Below, piece after piece: positions 37,601 to 49,600 of a DNA stretch of 64,000 nt. Numbering within the stretch: the first letter of the stretch is position 1; every line of letters starts with the position of its first letter. Below the pieces are notes generated by a model. It did not search any database, was not told where the DNA came from, and worked only from the letters and a program-made list of their open reading frames with translations. The position numbers were made by a program, and so were the translations under genes. The stretch spans positions 17,715,001 to 17,779,000 of the forward strand of contig NC_059478.1 in NCBI RefSeq assembly GCF_018139145.2, in the 5' to 3' direction. The stretch is from Gymnogyps californianus (Eukaryota > Chordata > Aves > Accipitriformes > Cathartidae).

Positions 37601-40600
37601 GCCATATGTTTATGAAGGAAATAAATGTTTTTTGAATTAAATTCAATGTTAGTTAATAGCTTTCAGAAAGCTAAGTACCTAAAGAAAAATCCTAGGAATA
37701 TTTTAATTCAACAGACTATATACAAACTTTTTAGGTCCAGAGGCTGACACGATCAGTTATTTCAACTAGTAATTTTGATTTGATGTTTTCAAATAGCTGA
37801 TTACCACAGAAGAATTTAAATAATAGGTAAGAAAATATACTAGGAAATATTTTGCTTAACTTTCATAAAAACCTTCAGATTATTTCCCAATTGTAATAAT
37901 GTCATCAGAAGTATATTGTCCTGTTTCAGAACAGGTTTTTCAATAGTACCCAAGTCTATATTCCACACTACTTTTATTTTTATTACTGGATCAGCAACGA
38001 AAAGCACACTAATAGCTTGAATATTAGAAGTAGGTCCAGGAACACTAGTTCCTTGTTTAAATATTAAAACTAGATGACATAAGTTGTATTTTTAATGACA
38101 ATATGGATATGTTATTTTTAACTTAATCTTATATCATTTACCTTCCAAAATTATCAGAGCCCATAGATTTTGTTTGTTTTTAGCACTAGAGATGAGATAA
38201 ATCTGTACAGGTTATAACAATGCCCAAGACCTATCAGACACTAAATATTTGAATCATAAAAGACCAGATTTTCAGAGAAGATCCCAAGACAGGGAATTAT
38301 TGATCCCAGTAAGTATACTCAAGCTCTTTTCCTCCAATAGAACTTGAGCAGCACTCACCTTTCTTGGAAGAATTTTGGATTTTGTCTCTAGCATGTTTTT
38401 ACCGTTAGGTTTATCATTAGGTGTACAATGACCTGATGGAAGAATAAAAAACATTTTTCACTCATGTTGATTTTATGGACTGTGTTTCCTCAAATTTAAG
38501 TGATAAGAATTTAGTCATTCTAGAAATTGACTTAAGAATTTACACTGCAGTTTTTTATTATTATTAGGTTCAGAATGACAGAAATGCTCCCAAACATTTC
38601 CTAAGCTTAAGTTGAACTGGACCACTTCTCTCCAGTTTGGGGCAGGGAAAGGAATGGTTAAGCCCAACTACAGATGAGAAATGAACTCCTGGTTAATTCT
38701 AGGAGAGGTCCCAGCAGAATGCCCAAAAAGTTTTGTCAGAAAGTCTCAGCACAGCACCTTGCCAGTTGCTCACCTCCTGTCCCCTCCCCATCCAGCCCTC
38801 TTCCATTTTGGTTCCAGCATTATTTAAGAGTACCTCATTCATCATGTAAACTCATTTTGCCTAAAGCTCTCCAGCCTATTTCCGTCTTTTTTTTAAAGAA
38901 AAAAAAAAAAAAGGCAGATAGGTCAGCCAGTAAGGGCTAGTCATCATATTTCCAGCAGCCTACAGGATGTATGGATACTCCATGCTGTTACCTCTTTATT
39001 ACTTGTGAGGGAAAAACCCCCCAACACTTACACAGGCAAAGTGGAAGTGCTATTTTGACAATACTAACTTCAGATTAACAGTTCTGATATGCTGTGTTAC
39101 TGTAGAAGATCCATACAATTTTGTGTGAAAAAACACTTTCCCCAAACCTTTTAAGACTTCAAAAAACTTTTTAAATGCAAGAACAGATACAATTTCTTAC
39201 AGTCATTATTGTAAGCCTGAAAAGAGACTTTTGTAATACTAGGGACCAGCCAGAATACCACACGATTAACAAAAGCCACGTATCGTAGGGTAGTTTTTTT
39301 TCTTTTTTTTAATCTTATGTATTACTTTGTTATATTCTCTTTCTAAAGAGCTTCTGGGATGAAAATCTAGGTGTACTCTGAAAAAGCCACTATTTTAGAA
39401 CCAAATATAAACAACACGGATATTTTATGTCATTCAGCAATGATCCTCTACTGCAGTTTTAGACATTTCTGTATTTAAGTAAATGTTTAATAAGAAACTT
39501 AAGATAACATGTTGGTGGGGGTTTTTTATGCAAAGGATAAAGTTTTTGGATGTTTGAATCTAGAATGCTGAAGACAAAGTATCAAACCCTCAGCCAGTTT
39601 GTCATAAAAGGGGTTTTCAGAAAGATCTCACAGCCTCCAAAAGTCAAGATAAGAACAGTGCCTAGCCTTTACCCTATGCCCCCATACATTGCCTGTGAGA
39701 TGGTGTAATTGCAAGTGAGCAGGAGAGTTTTTACTATACAGTGGAATAAAATAGGATGAAAGACCTCTGAAGTCTCTCAAGTACTATTGAAGAGGGTTCC
39801 AAATCTTGATATCTCCATTCTTATGGATTCCAGGTCCAGTTAAGCAAAGTCTACCTAGATCAAATTTTGTTATCAGAGACTTGTTCTGCTCCAGAGTAGA
39901 GAACTAGTGTATTAAGGTGTCCCTCAATACAATAGGCATCTTTCTTTCGTCAATCATTTATCCTCATACAGGCAGCTTGAATCTTCATATAAGAAACTTG
40001 ACAGTCTCGTGCACTGAATGCTCCAAAATAAAGCAAGAGCTTCACATACCCAAAAACGTCTAGCCCCATTGTTAAGATCAGTTTGATCAACTTGTTATAC
40101 CCACCAAGAAGATCTGCCTGGAGCAAACTTAAGGTGAATTTAAATTTATAGTCACGTCTGTCTTAAAGCTCTAGATATAACACAGGAATATGAGGCTGTG
40201 TCAGAAGTATTTGCAGCCATGGGCTTCGAAACGTGCATTTTAGAGCTACTTACAGCAATGCCAGCCTTCACAGAACCTCTCATTGAGACGCACTGCTTTT
40301 TAATCTGAAGGGAAGCTTGTGGTAACCAGTTTCATAAATTAAGCTTCTTAACAAGCCACCGCTGAATTCAGTGATACACCAAGCCTGCACCCATACCATC
40401 AGAGGTGTCACAAGTCTAAAATCAAGAACTCTTGTTTCAGAGATGCAGGTAAGCTCACAGAAATGCCCGAGACAGTGGGATTCTCTACAAAATTCAACAA
40501 GTTGCTCTAAGCATCCAATTCTAAAATGAGTTTCCCTGGTTTGATCTAAGTAGACGCATATAGTACTGAACACTCTCTACACTTTCTAGCAATAGATTAC

Positions 40601-43600
40601 AGGCCCTACAACAGTTCCAGATTAGCAAAGTTTTTATTGTTGTTTAAAAAACCAAAAGCCAAAATCCTGTATTTCCCTCCCCCTTCCAGTTTTCTACAGG
40701 AGTTAATAGTGGAAAGCCTAAGATAACACTGAGCACAGCTGGGGCATGTATCATTGCAGGAACAGTCAAACACCACTGTATGATGGAAGGGGGCAGGTAA
40801 CTACACTCACGTAGCGGTGTTAAAAGCTCTGCTATGCAACATAATGCTGAAGTTCAAGTGTACTTAAAGGCAGAGTCTCATTACTGGATAGTTCCCATAT
40901 TAAACACAGGAGCTCCTCTACAACTGTCCACCCAATTGTCCCTTGAAAAAGGGGACAAGATAGAAATAGTACAAATTAAATGAGGATTAGGAATAGAAAG
41001 TTAAGAGGAATAAAGACTAAGCAGTAAACAATTAAGTATGGAAGGGAGAAAGCTTTCTCAATAGTTTTGGCTATGCTTTTTTTCTATGAATACTGAATCA
41101 GTGAGCTTGATTTATTCCTGCTTGTTTTCCCAGCCCTTTAACATATTAAGATAACACCAGAATCTTTATAGTTAGTCATGCAGTATATAGGACAGGAATT
41201 CAAGTTTTAGGCAGCCTCAAAACTTTTAAGTGAAGATCATTAGCTGAGTATCCATGGAACCCGTGTACCAGCTCCAGCTGCTACAAGTCTAAACAAAGGG
41301 GAAGAGTATGCATATGGGTAGGTGTGTTAAGACCGTGAAAATACCAAACAGAACATCTTGGAGAATTAAATCTCCATTTTTAGAGTTGCTTTAATACAAC
41401 TCAAGTACCCAGCATTATTCTTTAGCAACAATTAAAGAGTTCACCACTGAGAAGGCTGCGCCTTTTAATTTCATCAAGTTTTCAGAAGCTTGTTCCCTCC
41501 CCTGTTCAAGCCTATACAGGTAGTCTAGAAAGGAAAGAGTAAAGGAGAAACCAAAACAATCATGTCTGGTAACACTAGGCTCTCAGCATGGATGTTCAGT
41601 GTCCAGCTCAGAATTCTTTAGTCTGAAATATGTATGAAGTCTGATGCATCTCTATATGGAATGCAGCGTTCAGGGAACCTGTGTTCTTGTAATAATTGCA
41701 AGTTTGTTCCATGGTGAAAGCCTGTTTGACATTGCTTTACTGTCAGATCCTTGTCACCAAGAGCTGGAGATAGTAACTCAAAATACACGCAAAGTGCCCT
41801 GAGAAAAGAGCTCCATGAAGCTTCAGCAGCAGACAGCTTAAAGGCCAGTGAAGTGCGACAGATTGGAGCATCGGTTCTCAGAATTCCTGGAAGACTGGGT
41901 TACTTATCCCTAGTACTAAATTCAGAAAGCTAAGTTCTTAAATCAAAAAGTCATTTGCTTTATATATTTTAACACAGAACAAGAACCAAGCATCCATTTA
42001 ACTTAACTTTTTTTTTTTAAAAACAGCAGCAAATCAAAAAGAAAAACAAGGCAAAACTGCACCCCCTGCATTATTCTGCAAACTGATTAATGTACAAGTG
42101 TTCAGCATTTTATTTCTTTAAACCAGGTTCATATACATTTTTAACTTTGCACCCCTGATATCAGTTACAGTTTTTATTATGACAATACATACTTTGTTCT
42201 TGACTTATGGATATTGAATCAGCAGTTCTCTCACTGGCCTTGTTTTGAAGTTTATTTGATTTGTCTAGATGTATTCTTTTCTCAGCTTGTTTACTCCAAT
42301 CAGCACTGTCAACCTGGGAGGTTGTGTTGGATACCTAAAAGAGAAGTTAGACTTCAAAATATGTTCTGAAGTGCTAAACGTGTGGATTCTTATTATACAG
42401 CAGCAGGATTAAAGATTTAGAAGCTTAGAGCAGTAAATTGTTGCAGCTCTAGCTTCTGTAAACACCAGGGAAGAATTAGATTTCATTCACATTCTGGTAG
42501 TCAAAGCAAGTTCTTACGTTAACACTTTGGATTTAGAACATGAACTGCTCAGAGATCCCAAGTGATGGAGTGGGTAGAATATGAGAAACTGATACAAGCT
42601 CTTTAACCCTTAACATGGTACAACATAATAAAAGTTGGCTTTTACTGTTGTAAAGCCAGTTGCTCCACTCTAGCTTATGGATCAGGGTGAAGGGCAGCTG
42701 TATTACTTCAGTTCAGTGGTAGTTTTTCTCTGTGCAAGATTGTCTAGTAATCCCTTTGAACTGGGGAAGGTGTGCACAAACCTGAGTCTTGTAATATATA
42801 CTACTTGCTGCCTTGGATAGTGAACGCAAATGGGAAAGGGCGAGTTGCTTTTCTTCCTTTCTTGCAGGACACATTCTTGTGCTCATAGACTCAAGAGGTA
42901 GTTTCTATCCATTTCAGAAACTAAAAGCTATTAAAACCTGGCTAGAGCAGCTATGTTTGAAATTGTGTTGAGAAAGATAGTTGAATAGCTTAAGATGGAA
43001 GAGATCATGCTGCTGCAGTAACATCAGTAACTTCCTTTGTAACACAGAGGCCCTTCTAACCAGGATACTCTCCAAGAACATATTAAGACAGGCTCAACAG
43101 TGACTAAATATTTCACAACCTCATCTATGGCCCTGAAAGCCCCAGTTTCCATGGCTTTAGGAGCAGGAAGAAAAAGCAACACACTTGTCCAGGATAGCCC
43201 CTAGAGTCTTCAGAGTATTACTGAGCTTAAGAGATTGATATTTCTAGAAAACAGGAACATACAGTATAAGCTGCCCATCTCTTGTGAAACTGTAGGTTTA
43301 CAGGGTGGGCTTTTAACCTGTAAGTGTGCAAGGGTTACTTAAGTTTAAGCTATAGCACTGAAAAGAAATAAAATGAGCTTTATAGTACATTATAAACTTG
43401 ATATATTGATCAGCCAAACTCTTTCCTTGTGTTGCAGCCAACAGGCAATGAATTAATGCCCTATTAAAGGATAAGAATCACTTTGTTAGTGGGGTTTTAG
43501 TAACTTTTGTTATAAACCTTAAGTGGCCTTCATTGCATCAAATTCAAGCCTGGAATATTATATTAGATCTTATTTAAAGGAGTAGGAACATGCTTTAAAG

Positions 43601-46600
43601 AAGTTATTTGAAATTAATGCGTTGTAGAGAAGCACATATTCACCTCTGGAAGAACATGTGTGCACTGGGTGACAGAAGACTGATTTGTCCTTGGAGTACT
43701 CTGAGGAGTTTGGTGGTCTGGAGCATCATGCAGAGCAGATACAGCTGAGATTATACCTGAGAAAGAAGTAGTGTATGATTTCCCCTAACATGCAAAATGC
43801 AGTCCTACATCTCAAAATTAGGTCACTGTTTAGATCTGTGGATTAACTGGATGTGAAGATATGTATCCTAGTTGCACGATTTGAGACAGTTATTTTTAAT
43901 TAGGTTTTAATTGATTTCTCAGTTAATCAGCTACCAGCTCAAGCTGTCTTCTACCAAAATCTCAGAAGTGTCTGAAGTTAGACCTTTTAAAGTGAGGGAG
44001 GGAAAAGAATAGCTCCTTGGATCAAGTTTCTGAGCAACTTAATATTTGATATGTCTAGACAGCAGTAATCAATTCAGAGCGCCTATGGCACCAAGCCTTA
44101 AATTCAGCTAATAGGGATTTCAGACATGAACTTGAGTGGTGGCGTTGGGTTTGAGCATCTAATTCCTGCCTTAAGGTGTTCAGCACTTCCTGTAACCCTA
44201 GGTTCACTAAGGTATCGTTTTCCATCTCATCGGAGGGAGGCATGAACACCTCCTCCTGTTTTAATACTATTCTGCCCCACCACAAGTGCCCCAGTAATCT
44301 GAAACCCTAGCCAATCCCCAGTGCTGCCACGCTTATTTATGTCATGCTCTTTATAATCCATACCCTGCAAGTACTTTTTCTATTACCCACTTGATAACCT
44401 CCAAAATCCCAAGATAAGCTTATTGGGCAATACAAACATTAGTCCTGCCATCCCTTCTTTCCTCAGCCGTCAAATATAGCCGTGATTCTTGCCATAAAGA
44501 TGTTACCTGAGGGAGACTGAGCATTTTGTTCTGATGGTTTAAGTGATCTATTCTGTAAAGGCTGAATCCTCTGCAGTACATTGGGAGGCAGCTGCTGCAG
44601 TTCAGATGATCCACGATTTTGCAAGCTACTAGTAAGAGATGAGGTCTGTGCTTGTAGAACAGCATTACAGGACGTCCTCTGTAAACACAGTGGTATTCTC
44701 TAGGGAGAGATCGCAGTAATTAATACAGCCAAATCTTAATTTTTATAGCTATTTGATCCCCTTTCCCCACCACCGTCCCCATTTCCACTGCTTATAGGAT
44801 TCAATAGTCCTTGCATTGTGATACTAACCTAGCATTTTCTAAGAGCTTAGATGACAAAAACCCATGAGGTAAAGTGCACTGCCTTGATCTGACATACAGA
44901 AAACTCATGAGAACAAAATGTAACATGAGGATTTAAAGTATGATGTTTGTTGTTACTCAGAAAGTCAGTTAGGGGCTGTTATAACTGACCAAGCTGAAGC
45001 TTAATTCCTGTATCCTGTTTTCTCAAGTTTATTACTGTCATTCTGTCACTGCAGAGGCTGCACTTTTTAAACAGAAAAAGGGTGTTGCATAATTCCTCCC
45101 CTCAGTCTTTGCTTATGAAGATGCAGAAGGAGCAGCTGAATAATAAATTTGCAGCCTGGTTTCCTGTATCCAACTAAGCACATTAAGTGAAAGCAAGTCT
45201 ATTGTAAGAAGAATGAAGGCTTTGCTGTGATCTGGCTTTGAAATCTGAGGTTTCTATCTCTGGTAGCTTCAAGGGAAATTGTGAAAGGCAGCTAGCCCTG
45301 ACAAGAATTAACACCCACTGTATATACAGGAATAGAGCAATTCAATCTTGGAAGCATTAAAAATTATTTCTAGATAAAACTGCTGTTGCTCATAATAATG
45401 CCATAGTAATAAGTAACATAAGTATCCTGAAAGTGACTGGTATATTGCACAATTTGTTTATTTTCAGGTATAGAAGTGAAGTTATTAATAGATAAAGAAG
45501 AAAATATTAAACAGTGCAAACCCCACTTAGTTAGGTCAATTCTATACTCAAAGATCAAGTTGGAGAGGATTTTCCTTTTTGGGGGTGGGTGGGGTGGAGT
45601 GTGTGGAGCATTCTTCCCCCCTCTTCTTTTCCTTTCTCCTTCACCCAACACAGAATTACCACAATGACTGTAAGAGGCAAAAGCCTCAGGAGTTCTCCCA
45701 GTACATCAGTTTCTATACAGATACCTAAGCTACTTTTAACAAACAGCAGATTTTACATCATGTAAATCAGTCCTACAGAAAAAGTAGCATTCAAGCCATA
45801 TTCATTATTTCCCGATAAAGTTGTGTCATTTCCAGTACCATTGTATGTAACAAATAACTTTGTTTAGGGCAAAAATATTATATCCATTCCAGTCAGTTTA
45901 CCTTAGGCTTTTCCATAGAAGTTGGACAGTTCTGCCTGGCTCCAGTCTGTTTTGAACAGGTTTCTGTAACTGTAAATACAGCAAGGTAGGCAGAAAGAGG
46001 GGGATGGGGAAAAAAAAAAAAAACAAAAAAACAAAAAACACCACCCCAGTCATTTGCATGTGTTTCATTATTCACACATACAAGATGTGAGTTGCAGTTG
46101 TACCTAGAGAGCCAAACTTCACAGTGAAAGGAACATTCTTATCTTGAATACTTTGACTTCAGCTTGATGTGTTTAGAGAACTTCTCCCAGATATAAAAAT
46201 AGACCACAAAGATTACTGCAGGATCAAGGTCTTTGCTGCCATCGATGACTTCACTGTGTTTGCTTCCCCACACTGCAAAGGGTTGAGCATTCATCTCACC
46301 TTACGCTGTTACCTCATGTAGATATCTACAACATTGTAAACCTCCAGTTTGGCAGATCTATTCTGTCCTAGAAAACTAAAGAGAGTTCTGTGTACAGAGA
46401 GAAATATCATTCTGATATCCTGATGCTGCAGCACTGTAATGTCCCTTGAACAAGCTTGAGACAGCTTAAGCCCCAGGGTAGACTTTGGCTCTACAGTCAA
46501 CGCTGTTGGCACTTTTGTCCCTCAGGTTAGGGACTCAGCCTTACCCACAAGGTAAGGCACCCTTCATGCTGCAGACCAGAAGATGAAAATAAAGTAAATC

Positions 46601-49600
46601 ACATTTTCAAGAAGGAATCAAAACCACAAGAGTAAGCTATAGCCTAGTAGTCAAGTCTCCAGGTTAGATACACAGACCTCTTGCTAGCTGATTTTGGTCC
46701 CTAAAGTTTTTCACTGATAAGTTGAGTGGATGTTGTAGTGTTGGTTGGTTTTTGTGGTGTTTTTGTTTTGTGTTTTTTTTTTTTTTTTTTTAACCTACAA
46801 ACTCAGTATTAAGATGCTCATTTAATAGCACTGGAATTGAGCCTTCAACATGGAGCAAACCTACAAGAGTAACTGAAACCCTTGGTAAGCATGTGGAACA
46901 GTAGATGCTAACTGAGCAGGCAGATGTTTTGCCTACACAAACACAAAAGGAAGCTTTCTGACCCGATTCAGAGTCGCTGCTATCTGAGGAGCTAGAACCA
47001 CTGCTAGTACTGCTGCCAGAGTCCGAGGAGCTGCTGCTGTTGCTGCTGTCGCTCAGTCTGCTTGGTCCAATACTGGACTCAGCATTGTTTTCAACTGCAG
47101 GAGAAAAAGAAAGAATTTAGAACAACCTGCAGTGGAACAGTCTTCACATACAAGACTAGGATCAACCTTGTTAGGTCTATTCTCCCATATAACAGTTCAT
47201 CTTCTGCCATTTCCTTGTCCACTGTCCATTTAGCAGTGGATTTGAGACCTTTACAGAGGAGGGAGATTTACCAGCAGCAGGCTAGCTAAATGAATGAAAT
47301 AGCCAAGGAGGAGCTGTAATCACACAACTTACAATCGTAAAGTAGGTTAAAACCGTGCTGTCTTAAGACACAACTCAAGCAATTTTCCCCCATAAGTTTT
47401 CCTGCTGTTAAGAACCTGTTTCTGTGCTTGTTGCTGCTGCCAGACTTGCATGCTGAGGTCTTTATTTATAGCTAACTCTCCTCTTTCCCAAGCCATATGT
47501 ACTCCAGAATTGTCACCTTTTGCCACCTCCCCACCATCTGACTCTTTTGCATCTGCAGGGTTGATTTAACTCAGTTTATAGTGATTTTGCAGTCAAAAAG
47601 CTTTTTCAAAGTGTCTTGCTGTGATGGAAGCTTTGAAAGTGAGAAGCTACATGGATATCTGTTTCCCTGGACACAAGTCTTAAAGTGCTAGCTTAAGCTC
47701 TTCCTTGTAAACAAGCCAGATACCAGTTGTAAAGATTCCCTGGCCTGCCTCCTCCTCCCTCTCCCCACAACATATCCTTCACAACTGATTTCAGCTGCTT
47801 CTTTAAACTTTTCTTTCTAGGATGTTTTCAAGCCATCAGGTATACCACACAGGAAGACTTGACAGCTAATGCTGGATGCAAGCCTGTGTCTTGCAGGGCT
47901 TCTTCTATCAGTTCAGATAACTGGTTTTACATAGGAGCTTAACAGATATCCAATAGAGGGCAATAATAGCACTCACTAGTTTAATGAGGAACAACTTGAC
48001 ATATAATAGTGGCATCAGCTGCATTGATCTGTTCGCAGTCCCTGATGAGAACCACCAGTAAGTGTAGATATGCTCAAGTACGTACTGAATTTCTGGCTTT
48101 GATATTGAAATGCATTATTGCCTGAAAAACTGAATTGATTCTCCTAGGGCACTTCCTTAAGACTAAGGCAGCACACCTGTCACTGATGCAGAATTTTTGC
48201 TAGCATGACAGCATTAGTGAGGCTGCAAGCTAACAAGTATGATTAGAGTTTGTTGTTCTTGAATCTCTAAGCCACAGAAAGTGAATTGCAAACAAATACA
48301 TAGACTGTGGGACACTCCTCCCCCCCCCCCCTGCTTTCATATGTCAGCATAAGGGAGAAGGTGTTCAGTGTCCCTTCAGCTCAGAAGCTGTTATCATCTT
48401 TACCGATAATAAAGGATTAGGTGCAAGAATAAGGAAGATGTTTTAGACAGGACAAGTAACTGACCACATTTGCTGCTGTGACTTCAGCTCACTCAACATA
48501 GGAAGAATCTTAAGACTAGCAACAGGAAGCTGAAGACCTCAACTGTTCTGAGGCAAAAGTCCCCAGCTGCATAACAGTACATAAGCCCAAGGGGAGAATC
48601 CCACTTTAAGCTATTTCTGTTACAAATGAATAAAAGTCACATTACACTTGAAGTTCTCCTTCTTTGGGTTTAGTTGACCATTGACATCCAGTAGTCTCTT
48701 CTCTAGCTCTTGTTTCCTCTCAGAATTAAGTTGTTCTTTTGACTTTGTTGGTTTTTTAGCTGCATGTGAAACAGAAGCTAACATTGCAGCAAAACAGAAA
48801 ACAATCTAGTTGGGTTTTTTTGTTTGTTTGTTTTAAAAAGCATCATTTATGCTACATACCCCGCTGCTTTCTTGGTCTCTTCCTCAAACAGATTGCCACA
48901 TATTTCTCTAGTTCTCTGAGTGTTGAAGCCTTTAAAGTTTCAAAGTCTATTTCTATCTCATCAGGGTTAGAGTTCCTCAGTGAAGATTCTCTTGACTGTA
49001 TTATATGGACTACTTTCCCAAGCTTATCTCCAGGGAGTTTATTTATGTCCAAACTCAACTGTCGTTTTTCATCATAATTCATAGGCTTGGCACCATCTTC
49101 ATCTTCTGACTTATGTGCCAACAAGACCTGCTGCATGGTTTTCTTCGATTGACTGCAAGAAAAAAGTATACTGCAGTAACAGCAGTTTAAAATAATTTGA
49201 CACCCACACAAGTCCCCCACACTTACATGTTTAAAGACAGCTTTTTCTTAGATTTCTTCTTGTGTTTTAGATTTTTCTCCTTTTGAATCAGGCTTTTTAT
49301 TTTAGCTTTTTCCTTGTTCTTACTTTTCTCCCTTTTAGCCTTCCCTTTTTTCTTTTTCAGTCTAGGTAAGTATGCTCTGGTCAAAGCCCGCAACTGCTGG
49401 TGAACAGCTTTAAGCTATCAAAAGCAAAAAAAAAAAAAAAAAATGTTGATAATCTTACGCAACGTAGGAGGAACAATAAACTGGTCCTAAATATCACAGG
49501 AGATTTGTGGCAGCTGAGTGGATATTAATAGGATGTTTGCTTTCCAAATGAGGTTTATTTTCCAAGCATCTTACTATATTATAGATTAGTCACAGGTTAT

